A stretch of DNA of 64,000 nucleotides. It comes from Ipomoea triloba (lineage: Eukaryota > Streptophyta > Magnoliopsida > Solanales > Convolvulaceae). Shown piece by piece: positions 1 through 9,898 of the stretch; the stretch's first letter is position 1, and each line of letters opens with the position of its first letter. The position numbers were made by a program, and so were the translations under genes. The notes beneath the pieces are model-generated. The model made no database searches. It had not been told where the DNA came from and saw only the letters and a program-made list of their open reading frames with translations. The stretch lies in the NCBI RefSeq assembly GCF_003576645.1, contig NC_044930.1, forward strand, positions 19,417,153 through 19,481,152, in the 5' to 3' direction.

Positions 1-269
1 CCCACTGAGCTTTCTTAGTGTAAAGTTTTTAATGAGGCAACCAAGGCTATATATAAGTTTATAAATATCATGTACTCTTTTCTTCAACTAGGTTTTTCCC
101 ACGTGATTTTCCTAGTGAAGTTTTTAACGAGGCATGAAAGTACTTGAATATACCATTCATGTACCCTGGACTCTTTTATTGTCGGGTTTTGTCTAGGTTT
201 TTCCCACAGGGTTTTCCTAGCAAGTTTTTTACGAAGCAAGATCGTGAACAAATAATGTCCAAGGGGGAG
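1..269 (+). mobile_element. 3' internal spacer and polypurine tract of a Ty1/copia element
   Basis: Noncoding spacer upstream of a polypurine tract. It holds three diverged copies of a spacer repeat (about 1-45, 89-138 and 192-237) built around CTAGGTTTTTCCCAC, TTTTCCTAG and AGTTTTTAACGAGGCA. Tandem spacers of this kind sit between the RNase H end and the LTR of some plant copia elements. The tract AAGGGGGAG at 261-269 is followed at once by TG, as expected for the start of a 3' LTR. The coding part of the element would lie to the left, outside the window. Confidence 0.6.
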
Positions 270-453
270 TGTTATAAATTATACTTATTGTGGCTATTAT
301 GTTGTAACAGTTGTAACGGACACAATTATTCCTCATTATGTATCCCATTATTGTACCCCTTTTATATATGTGTAAATGTAGTATTAGATATCCTGATGAC
401 ACTCCCTGCTCTTTGTTGTCTCTCACTCTCTCCCTTTTTTCTATTTACCTACA
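270..453 (+). mobile_element. Probable short Ty1/copia 3' LTR
   Basis: Starts TGTTATAAATTATAC directly after the polypurine tract. It may end at ..CTATTTACCTACA, giving about 184 bp with TG..CA ends. The start is well supported by the tract. The end is a guess because no second LTR is present for comparison. Confidence 0.5.
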
Positions 454-708
454 ATGTTCATCGGTTAGAGCTAATGGCCAACGAGCACAACGAACAAATT
501 CTAACAAGATGGGATTATAATGTAATAGGGAAGAGTTGGGTCTACAATTTGCGAAGAAAATGGGAGAACTATTTTGGATGTCCAATATTAAAGATATGTG
601 AAAGTAATATTAAAAAAATAGAAAAAATAAAATGCCAAACAAGAATAATGAATTCATTTCCCTCAAAATCTTTTTTTTTTGTTTGTTAAATTTATAAAGA
701 AAATATTT

Positions 709-829
709 GGATCCTCACCCATGTGAATGGAGCAAACCATTTGGCCAGTCCCCTACCACTTAGTGTGCTGACAGTTGGGACGAGGGTTAGTCTTCTGGCT
801 GCCGGCCGAAGGGATACCTTGGGCAAAAA
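709..829 (+). mobile_element. SINE-like insertion with 15-bp target-site duplication
   Basis: A 121-bp GC-richer segment starting GGATCCTCACCCATG and ending GATACCTTGGGCAAAAA. It is flanked by perfect 15-bp direct repeats ATAAAGAAAATATTT at 694-708 and 830-844. A variable-length A-rich target duplication with a short A tail is what non-LTR retrotransposition leaves. The GAGGGTTAGTCTTC stretch only weakly resembles a pol III B box and no convincing A box is seen, so the SINE assignment is an inference. It lies about 65 bp upstream of the TATA box of the next gene. Confidence 0.6.
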
Positions 830-904
830 ATAAAGAAAATATTTTCCCAAATCCCAATAGAATATTTTTTGTTGTTGTCAACCTAACCGGCTACAATTGA
901 TCGC

Positions 905-918
905 CATATATATAAGCT
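905..918 (+). promoter_or_regulatory. Probable TATA box of the NRPD4-like gene
   Basis: CATATATATAAGC lies about 150 bp upstream of the 5'-UTR donor at 1059 and 400 bp upstream of the ATG. The downstream sequence is CT-rich (CTTCACTCTTCTCTG), typical of plant transcription starts. Assigned by position only. Confidence 0.4.
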
Positions 919-1308
919 ATACACTCCATAGTTCATACGTATACCTCCTTCACTCTTCTCTGTTCTTCTGCACTCAGTTCACGTTTCTCCCTAATATACT
1001 CTGCTCTGCTTTATTGGCGCCACTGCTCAGTTGAAGCTCCTCCCTTTTCGCTCTTCAGGTAATTTTGCAGCTTTCTGAAAGCTAAGCTTTTCGATTAGTA
1101 ATAATTGAGTTCTCGATTACTTCACGCTAGAAAACGAATTCGTCAAATATTTTTCATTTGATTTCCCCGAATAAAATCACCAACCAGTAGTACTTCTGAG
1201 TCCCAAAAAGGGGTTTCAGTTTGTTTCTCGGTTTTACAACATTTGAGTATTTGATTTTGTGTTGTAATGCTTATGTATATATGCATATGCATTTTTCAGG
1301 GAAGAGCA

Positions 1309-4300
1309 ATGTCTGGAAAAGGAGGGAAAGGAAAATCGCAGCCTAATGGAGGAAAATCTGCTCTCAAAACTTGTAATTCCACCCCTTGATCGTTATCTTA
1401 TTATCTCAATACTTGTGCGTTTGATTAGTCCTGTTATTGGTTTTCTCTGTTCTTTGTGTATGTATGTATGTATGTATTTGTGTTTGCTGCTTAGTGTGTT
1501 TTAACATATGAAATTTCTATGATTGGACTGTGCTAGATGTAGTGTTGCTTATGTCTTTTTTCTAAACTTATACTCCTTCTGTCTCATTTTTACTATTCAT
1601 TGGTCAAACACTCAAACCAACTCTTTCTTCTTTGTTTATTTTCTTTAGTATTTTTTACTTGTTTTTAAATTTGATTTTTTGTGTTTAATAGGACTTTTAG
1701 TGTAGTTTCTAAATATATAAATTTTGTATATTATACTAAACCTAATATTATGAAAAATTGGATTAAAAATAACTTAAGTCAAGCCTTTTGGGACGGAGGG
1801 AGTACTATTTTGTATATATTATTTATCATACACTCTTCTCATGTGAGCTTTGATGGGGCACAAGTAACACTTGAACATAGTCTCTTTATTGGTAGCAAAT
1901 TAAATGATGTATTCCGTCTCAACTACTGCACATTTATATTTTATATAAATTATCCTCAACAATTGTTATGTAGCAAACACATTCTTGTTTTATTGTTTTG
2001 GAGTAATATGTGCACATTAATGCTTTAACATGTTTAATGAAGAAAGCATTTTATACCTTGTGGTTTACTTGGTCAAGCAGTGTATGTTTCCATTGGATTC
2101 TGTTTGAATACAATTCTCTAAAAGTGTATTTAATTTTGTAGCATCTGCAAAAGGGAAGGATGATAGCTCTGGAAAGACAAAGAGAGGAAGGAAAGTTCAA
2201 TTCGATTCTGATGGTTAGATAATTGTTTGACAACATTTTTCTTATTATGTTCAATTTTTTCTTTAAAAGGGGAAAAAAACATATTTTTGTAAATATCTCA
2301 TGCTTCATATATCTGGTATTTATGGTGCTTGATGTCTTCAATGTTCAATATTATAAATGCTAGATTCACTGGATGGGAGTTTCATGAAATCTAATGGGAA
2401 AGCAGATAAACCAGTTGGCGAAGGTTAGGCTCCCATTAGTACTATTGAATACCAAAAATGTTTCCATGCAATCACTTTCTTTTCCATTTCAGAATTAATT
2501 TTTATTTTTGGTGGAAATACATTTTGTGATTGTGAAAAGGAGACAAGGTTGGAAAAAGTGGCAAAGGCCAAACTGCAAAAGCACCTACTCCTTTGGAGCT
2601 CAGGGTTGAGCAAGGTTTGTTTACTGTCTTAGCGTAAATATGTATTTTTAGTTGCCAATCATTTTTCTAGCTTGGATACTACACTTGATAGAATAGCAGT
2701 TCATAATTTTTACCTTTCTAGTTCTCTTTCCTGCATTTTCTTCTTTTCTATTTTCCCCTTTATCTAATTCTAATTTTAAGGAGGATGACTTTGTCCTCAA
2801 ACATTTGAAATGCTTAAACAAAGAACTAAAATTGTGCCTGAATTATTTTTTCATTTTCCTTGTTCTCTTCAAGTATTTTCCATGACTTCAGAAGTTAAAA
2901 CAAACTGTATGTTCTAAATGTTGCCTAGAAATTATAGTGGTTGCTACTTCAACTTCCTTTCAGCGTCTACATGTTACTTTTCAGTTTATCGGTACTCATC
3001 TATTCTGTTATTCAAAGGAAAATTAAATAGATGACCTTTCTGCAATGACAATGTTCTTCACTTCCTTTGTTTAGGAAGTTCACTCCTGAAAGATTTAGCT
3101 GTGCCACATTGGATATCTTGCTAATTGTATTTATAGTTGGTATCCCCGTTTCTTTTTCCTAAAACTATTGATCTCTGGATTTGCAGAAATTTCTGGGAAT
3201 ACTAAATGCCTGCTGGATTGTGAGGCTGCAGAAATCTTACAAGGGATCCAGGAGCAAATGGTTGTACTCTCTGAAGATCCAACCCTAAAAATTCCTGTGT
3301 GGGTAGCATCTTATGCCTTTTACTCATGACTTGTCATAAAAAAGATATGACTCTTGTTTCTTTAATTATTATGTGCATGCTTAGTAAAGCTTCTTAATCC
3401 TTATTATTGACAGATTATAGATTAAGCAATCTACTTGCTAAATATTTGCAAAGATCATGGATTGTACAATACATTTAAGCCAATGATCCATAAGTGTTAG
3501 ATCTTTGGTTATTCATATAATCAGGAAAAAACACTTTTGGTACCTATGGTAGTAGTGTTTTCTTAATTCAATCCTTAAGATACTAGGTGTTACTATCTAC
3601 TCCTTAATTATCTTGTAAAGTGTTTATTTTGGTCCCTCATATCACAAAATAGCCACTTTGGAGGACAGCTAATACGGAAAAATTGAATTTACAAAATGCT
3701 ACTCCGTACTACCTTTTAGGGATCATAGATGTTTTTTTCCCTTCATAATCATAAACCATAATTATATTCAAAGCTCTAAACTGGTTGTGAGTCTTCTGAT
3801 TTTAATTTGTTATTTTGCCACCAGATCGTTTGACAAGGGACTAATGTATGCACGAAGACACAAACTTTATGAGAATTCAAAGATGGTTAAACAAGCACTC
3901 CAGTATCCTTTTATAAATGTAAATCATTGTATGCCATATTAATACACTTTTTGCTATTTCTCTCTAAAGCCGTTGTGCCATTAACTCATATTAGACCTTT
4001 GAAGGAGCGTGGTGTATGTGATGGCGAGGTATCTAGTTTTAATTGGTTAATATTTTATATTCAGCTGTTCTTGCAATGCATTTACTTACATGTTTAGGAT
4101 TGCAGATGTGCTTGATTGCCAACTTTCACCTTGAATCTGTTGATGAAGTTTTTGCACTTGTCCCATCCTTGAAGGTAAAATATATTAGTCCTTTTAATTT
4201 GAAGTCTTGGTGAGGTATATGATAATGTCATTTTCTTTTGAAAGAAAAAGTTAAATTACCTTTAGGATTTATTTATTTATTGGGTCCTTTAGTAAAAGGA

Positions 4301-4676
4301 AGTGTGTCAATCCTTTTAAGAATGGTCAAATAAGCCAAAATTGGCTGATAAGCTAACTATTTTACCAAACAGCGCCTAAACCTTTTATCTTGTAAGGGTA
4401 AGGAGTTGTACAAATTAAAGCTGTAATTAGGTTTGTGGGATTGAATTATGGTTTTGAAATACATTTGGAAATTTGTTTTTGAAGCGTTGGAATCGTTGTT
4501 TATCATTACTTCATGAATTTCCATGTCATGAACCCAATACACAAGCATTGTGGTGTTGTTGCTGTTTCCCTTGTAATTTGTTTTTGTTTTACTTTTCACA
4601 GGGCAAGAAAAATAAGGTGGAAGAGCCTCTAAAAAATGTGTTGGAGGAATTAGCAAAGCTTAACAAGTCATCATAA
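1309..4676 (+). CDS. NRPD4: DNA-directed RNA polymerases IV and V subunit 4 (RPB4-like)
   Basis: Nine coding exons: 1309-1372, 2142-2213, 2364-2423, 2540-2614, 3187-3298, 3825-3902, 3995-4028, 4106-4174 and 4602-4676. All have GT..AG introns and join in frame to 212 residues, near the roughly 205 of Arabidopsis NRPD4/NRPE4 (RDM2). A further intron (1059-1299) splits the 5' UTR. The N-terminus is Lys/Gly/Ser-rich (MSGKGGKGKSQPNGGK, then KTKRGRKVQFDSD), a feature of the plant-specific paralogue that ordinary NRPB4 lacks. The C-terminal half carries the RPB4 signature (LLDCEAAEILQGIQ, VVLSEDPTLKIPVSFD, CLIANFHLESVDEVFALVPS). The protein is known as the subunit shared by Pol IV and Pol V in RNA-directed DNA methylation, working in the nucleus as a stalk with NRPD7/NRPE7. 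The ATG is the first after the UTR intron. Intron 1 contains a Stowaway MITE. No disruption is seen. Confidence 0.86.
1573..1802. mobile_element. Stowaway-type MITE in intron 1 of the NRPD4-like gene
   Basis: Terminal inverted repeats CTCCTTCTGTCTC and GGGACGGAGGGAG, flanked by TA at 1571-1572 and 1803-1804, the Tc1/mariner target duplication. About 230 bp and AT-rich. Its internal stretch around 1660-1740 (ending AATATATAAATTTTGTATATTA) recurs in the related copy at 42726-42887. Confidence 0.75.
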
Positions 4677-5324
4677 GGCGTTTAGAAGGAAGTGATGTTT
4701 GCGCTTGCTTCTTTTAATATACACATAAAATGGTTCAAAGAGTGATCCAGTTATGTCATGGATGATCATAGAAGATAATAATGTGCAGGTATGAAGAAGA
4801 AGAAGAAGGATCCTGTTTTGTTAACCATATTATGCAGACTCCATTGCTGAGCAGCCCAGCCAGCATATAATCTTTCCATTTTGAAAGTGATGTCTCATGT
4901 CTGCCAAATTTTAACTACTAGGACTAACCATATTCCAATTTCCACTTACAAATTTTCTTTTCATTGTACAAAATTTGCATGTGGGATTGATACATACATA
5001 TTGCTAGTTTTGATGAATATACACATCAAGATGTGCATTTACCAAGTATTAATCCTACTTTTTGTCTTTCGGTTATAGTGAAAATTTTAATTTTTGTTCA
5101 TGGCGATTCCTATATTTAATCTTCCTGTTTTCAAACATATTATTATTTCATACATGAAAAGATAGACTTAGCTCAATGCCTCAATTAGGGAGGGGCATTT
5201 CAAACTAAAATGAAATATACAGGTTAAATATAAGAGATAAAAACTTATTCACAAGCTGAGGAATGATGAAGGAATTTGGGCTGAAGGAGAAGATCAGATT
5301 GGTGGTATCATGCAAGGATCAATC
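4677..5324 (+). other. 3' UTR and spacer downstream of the NRPD4-like gene
   Basis: AT-rich sequence without a supported gene. The first 200-300 bp are probably 3' UTR. A GAAGAAGAAGAAGAAGG run lies at 4794-4808. Nothing else recognised. Confidence 0.4.
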
Positions 5325-5563
5325 ATTATTGCATGGACCACGGTCCACACAGTTGTGTGGACCAAAAATAAAAAGTACATTATTTTTTGTACTAAAGGTA
5401 CATTATTTTTGTACTGTAGGTACATTCTTTTAGGGTACATTATTTTTGTGCTGATGGTACATTATTTGATATATACTATCAAATAATATACCTACAGTAC
5501 AAAAATAATGTACTTTTTATTTTTGGTCCACACAGCTATGTGGATCATGGTCCATGCAATAAT
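5325..5563. mobile_element. Inverted-repeat MITE
   Basis: The two halves form a near-perfect inverted repeat, starting ATTATTGCATGGACCACGG and ending GGTCCATGCAATAAT. Inner arms carry AAAAAGTACATTATTTTT and its complement, with TACATTATTTTTGTAC units repeated in the centre. No ORF. It abuts the start of the LINE relic. The GGACCRCGGTCCA motif also occurs in the MITE at 31958-32443, so the two may be related. No target duplication was resolved. Confidence 0.65.
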
Positions 5564-5568
5564 TTGCC

Positions 5569-7279
5569 ATGCACGGATATGTTGAAAAGTTGTTTACGAT
5601 AGAGCAAAGGGAAATGCATGAAATTATTGAAAATATTGCCACGAAGGTTACGCCGCAAGATAATGCTAAATTACTTCGTCCCCTAAGTATTGAAGAAGTG
5701 CGCACTACAGTGTTCCAAATGCACCCGGATAAGTTTCCTAGCCCGGATGGATTAGGACCGAGTTTCTTTCAGCATTTTTAGGATATTGTGGGTGGCTAGG
5801 TCACTCTTTTTTGCCGGAACTTCATTGAGTCGTCCAAGTCACTAGTGAAAGCTAATGATACATACATTGTGCTCATCCCAAAGAAACCTAGGGTGCGTTT
5901 GGTTCGAACTTGGGAATCGGAATCGGAATGGGTATCAAATACTTGGTAATGGTAATGGGTTTTGGTGAAAGTATTTAACATGTTTGGTAGTTGGGTGGAA
6001 TGGGAATGATTATTAATACTTGGGGAAGAAAGGAGGAAGGGAAATGAAACTCTTATTTAATAAGGGTATGGGTTTTCTCATTAATATGGTATTCCAAACC
6101 TATAGTAACATTCACAAAACCTATCAACCAAACACTATCAATCACTTTCATACCCATTCCTTATGCCTAAACCCACCAACCAAACACACCTTTAGTCTGC
6201 AATCTATGTCAAATTTGAGACCCATTGCACTGTGTAACATGGTGTATAAGATTGCAACCAAAGTTTGTGCTAATAGACTGAAACCTCTTCTCGAAGGGCT
6301 TATTTTGAGTAAGCAAAGTGCGTTTTTGCCTGGCCAGCTAATAACGGACAACATTATGCTAGCTTACGAGGTACACCATTTCTTAAAACGAAAGACTCAA
6401 GGAAAGGAGGGTGTGGTTGCGATGAAAGTTGACATGAGTAAGGCATATGATCGAGTAGAATTGGGCTTTATGGAGGCTATATTGGTGAAAATTGGTTTTG
6501 ACCGGCATTGGGTTGATATCCTTATTGAGACGGTTAAATCAGTCCAGTATAATATCCTTTTTGAACAACGCCAACTAGGTCCTATCATTCCAGGCCATGG
6601 GTTAAGACAAGGTGACCCTTTATCACCATATTTATTTCTGTTTGTGGTTGAAGGGCTCAACGTATTTTTTTTATAAGCAGATGCGCATGGGGAATCTGCA
6701 TGGTGTTTCTTCGGGCTAATTGTCAAGAGAGTATGCGAATGCGAGCTGTCCTTAATGTTTATTCAGCGGCATCCGGTTCGTAATGAGGTTGTTCAAATTC
6801 TTGGGGTCATAGAGGGCAATACTACGAGTAAATATTTGGGACTACTCTCTTTTATTGGTAAGAGGAAGAAGAAGATTCTGGGTTTTTCTAAAGATCGAAT
6901 CTTGGCACGGGTTCGTAGTTGGAATGCAAAGTTTCTATCACGAGCGGGTAGAGATGTTTTCTTAAAGAACGCCATCCAGGCTATGCGGTCTTATGCCATT
7001 ATAGTTTTTCTTTTACCGGCAGGGTTATGTACAAAAATCGAAACACTAATGAATCAATATTGGTGGACTGGCTCTATATGTACGGGCAAGGGTTTGAGAT
7101 GGAGATCATGGGGCGGACTATCGATTCCAAAAGCTATTGGAGGTATGGGTTTTAGGAAGCTTCGTGAAATGAATTTATCCTTACTTGGTAAGCAAGCCTG
7201 GTGTTTTATCACCAAGCCCACATCATTAGTAGCACGTGTCTATAAGGCACGCTATTTTCCTAAATTGTTCCTATTTTGA
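5569..7279 (+). pseudogene. LINE reverse transcriptase, interrupted and inactive
   Basis: Residues read in order as a plant LINE RT. First come LLRPLSIEEVRTTVFQM and KFPSPDGLGPSFFQHF, followed by a stop. After the MITE come SNLRPIALCNMVYKIATKV, the SAFLPGQLITDNIMLAYE block, MKVDMSKAYDRVE with the first catalytic Asp, and GLRQGDPLSPYLFLFVVEG. The FADD box expected about 30 residues later is missing: the frame stops after GLNVFFL and resumes near 6755 downstream of that box (SKYLGLLSFIGKRKK, RVRSWNAKFLSRAGRDVF). Loss of the second catalytic Asp pair makes it inactive. The C-terminal part (MNQYWWTG, GGLSIPKAIGGMGFRKL) is the usual LINE connection domain. Confidence 0.8.
5891..6191. mobile_element. 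Tourist-like (PIF/Harbinger-type) MITE inside the LINE
   Basis: Begins GGGTGCGTTTGGTTCG and ends CAACCAAACACACCT, flanked by CTA (5888-5890) and TTA (6192-6194), a diverged 3-bp target duplication. Removing it with one target copy rejoins the LINE RT reading frame exactly, between IPKKP and SLQSMSNLRP. A second family member lies at 33113-33403. Confidence 0.75.
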
Positions 7280-7817
7280 TGCACCAGTTGGTAGTAATCC
7301 ATCATTTATTTGTGGGTGGTGCAGAACACTCTTAAAGATGGTTGTAGGCGTAGCGTGGGGAATGGGCTTGATACATTTATTGGAAGTGATGCTTGGTTAC
7401 CTGTGGCTGAGGACCGTATATCTAAACGCCAGTGCATGAAGAGGTGTATGATGCTCCGATTGCGACATTACTCAATGATCAAGGTACGGGTTGGAATGCG
7501 GATCGTATTAGAAGCATTTTTAATGCTCGATACGCTAATTTAATTATGAATATTTCCATTAGTTTGTGTAAGCCACCAAACTCGTGGGTTTGGTATTAAG
7601 ATCAGAAAGGGAATTACACTGTTAGGTCATACTATAAACAGCTAACAAGCATGGTATAGGATAATCGGCCTTGGTCTAAAATATGGAACTTGCATGTACC
7701 ACCAAAAGTTAAAACCGTTGGCTTCTTCATTTTTGCCTACCAGGGATGCCCTTCAGTCAAAACATATCCAATTCTCATTAATTTGCCACATGTGCAAGGA
7801 GGAGAATAAAAGTGCCA

Positions 7818-7820
<3 letters not shown>

Positions 7821-7858
<38 letters not shown>
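7821..7858. repeat. (AT)n microsatellite
   Basis: Nineteen AT dinucleotides within the LINE relic. The frame around it reads as Ile-Tyr repeats that have no meaning for the RNase H domain. Confidence 0.95.
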
Positions 7859-7859
<1 letters not shown>

Positions 7860-7861
<2 letters not shown>

Positions 7862-8590
7862 TGTTACTTGTAATGAAACTATTCGAATTTGGAATATGCT
7901 CGGCTTACCTCCGTCTGTTCATGCAAATGGTAATAACATTATTGAGTGGCTCTTTGGTTATGTTAATGATTTGAGTAATGATATGCTTTCTAAATTTGTT
8001 ATGGTGTGTTGGGGAATGTGGTGTAGCAGAAATGAGTATGTTTGGAATCAGTTAGCTTTTGATTTGAATTCAATGTTTAGAAAATCTATGTCCTTTTTAG
8101 AAAATTGGAAGCGTGCAAATGATTCAATTCACCACGTCAGTGCAACTGCTAGTTACGTGCGATGGGTAAAGCCAACATGTGGGAGAATTAAGCTAAATGT
8201 GGATGCTGAATTCGATCATAGTAATAATGCAATGGGGCTTGGAAGAGTTCTACGAGATGATGATGGAAGGTTTTTGATAGCAAAGAACATACGTGTTATA
8301 GGCACTTACACTGTTAAGGAAGCTGAAACTGTTAGTTTGAGGGAGGCTCTTAGTTGGCTCAAAGACACTGGAATGGATAATGTAGATGTTGAGATGGACT
8401 CCCAGATTGTCTTCCATGCTATTAATAGTTTATCTTTTAATTCTGCTTTTGATTTATTAGTTGATGACGTTAAAGAATTGGCATATACGATTGGTGATGT
8501 CGAATAATTCCGTTTTGTTAAGCAATCTGCGAATTGTGCCGCCCACACGGTTGCTTGGGAGGCCTTTTCTATGCTAGGTTGTAGGGAATA
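7860..8590 (+). pseudogene. LINE-associated RNase H-like domain (RVT_3)
   Basis: After a linker with MWCSRNEYVWNQ, typical of the region before LINE-encoded RNase H in plants, the domain reads WVKPTCGRIKLNVDAEFD, LGRVLRDDDGRFLIA, VKEAETVSLREALSWLKD and VEMDSQIVFHAIN. That gives the Asp of strand 1 (NVDA), the helix Glu (AE) and the strand 4 Asp (EMDS). The frame stops after TIGDVE at 8507, but SANCAAHTVAWEA follows in the next codons, so the end is slightly shifted. It would remove RNA from RNA:DNA hybrids in a live LINE; here it is a relic. Confidence 0.7.
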
Positions 8591-8679
8591 GTTTGATATT
8601 CCTCCATATTATCTTGTAAACTTTTTGGCTCATAATTTAATGAATTAAGCTTTTATCTTTAAAAAATTTTAAAAAATTA

Positions 8680-8901
8680 TTGAGTTAATACCTCCAATGG
8701 CCCTCCAAGTTTTAAAAAATAACCACCCATGGTCCTAATTCTTAAAATAACCCGAGTTTAAAATGACAACGAGATGTCCTAAAAGGACCACATGTGGTTA
8801 TTTTTTAAAACTTAGAGGACCATTGGAGGTCATTTTAAACTCGAGGGACCATAACTGGTAAAACTCTAATACTCAAAGGACCATTAGAGGTATTAACTCA
8901 A
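8680..8901. mobile_element. Inverted-repeat MITE next to the LINE 3' end
   Basis: Ends TTGAGTTAATACCTCCAATG and ATTAGAGGTATTAACTCAA are inverted repeats. Internal pairs such as AATAACCACCCATGG.. and ..CCACATGTGGTTATT continue the pairing. 222 bp, no ORF. Confidence 0.6.
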
Positions 8902-9898
8902 AACTTGCTTTTTGAAGGTGAAAATGGATTTAACTTCAAGTGATTATTACTAACAAAAAACACACAAAAAAATAAATAAATAAAAAATCAAAGAATTCTG
9001 CATTTGAATACAATTAAATAGAAAGTCCAAAGGAAGGCACTTAGAGGAGTAATGGCACCAACCATCACTACCATAGGGTTATATGTTTAAGGGTAAATCA
9101 CCTATTTGGTCCCTCAATTATTCGCGAACTGTCAATGTTGACCCTTAATCTCGTAATCATCGATTTAACCCCTGAAATAAAATGTGATGCGTCAACTTAA
9201 CCCTTCCGACCAAATTCCGTCTAATGCCTGTGAGGAGCTCGATTTAGCAAGGGCAAAGTGGACATTTCATATTTAAAATTCCAATTCTCCCTCTTATTAC
9301 GTAAAATCGCCCATTTAAGTTCACCAACAACGAAGGAGTTCGACGGAGAAGAGTAAAATCCCTAGCTCTGGAGTCCTAAATCGACGAACAATCCGAGGCA
9401 TTGAAGGGTGCTAGGATTAATGGGGGTGCTGGGATGCCAAGTTGTAAGTTTGCGTAGCTAGGTTTTAGGGTTTTTTGTTGCTTTACCTTTGCTTTTCTGA
9501 TTCGTTAAGCTTTTTGGTGTTTGGGTGATTTACTGCTTTTAAGGATGTTTGTTGTGCTTTTATGAGTTTAGTAGGTCCACTAGTGTGCAGTATTAGTGTA
9601 GGGGATCAGTGATGTCGAAATGCATGCTTTAGGAATACATATTCTGAATGTAGTTGTATATTGTGAATGTAGTTGTATATTCTGAATGTAGTTGGGGGTG
9701 GGGTCCATATTCTGAATTTGTCTAAGTATACATATTTTAGGGGTGGGGACCATATGCTTAATGTTTGCTTCTTGTTTGTTGTTTTCCAGCAAGTTAATGA
9801 TGGGGACCATGTGGTTGTGCTTTTTTGCTTTTATGTCTGTGAATGCTTTGCTTTTAAGTGTATTTGAATAGTATATTTTTATTTGTCTAGATGTTGGT

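Larger units (their letters stand above)
5569..8670 (+). mobile_element. Degenerate non-LTR retrotransposon (LINE) fragment
   Basis: Relic of a plant L1-like LINE in coding orientation: 5' RT flank (5569-5890), RT core (6195-6675), connection/zf-RVT-like region (6755-7540), then an RNase H domain (7860-8510) and a 3' end running into AAAAAATTTTAAAAAATT at 8660-8677. It is cut by a Tourist-like MITE at 5891-6191, an (AT)n tract at 7821-7858, several stops and frameshifts, and a deletion of the catalytic FADD/YADD segment. ORF1 and the endonuclease domain are absent, consistent with 5' truncation. Confidence 0.8.

Noticed and set aside
144..689. 181-codon ORF across the copia spacer and LTR
   Set aside because: Cysteine/leucine-rich chance frame over LTR and polypurine tract, no domain, crosses an element boundary.
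1681..2028. ORF in intron 1 of the NRPD4-like gene
   Set aside because: Starts inside the Stowaway MITE and runs through AT-rich intron; no domain.
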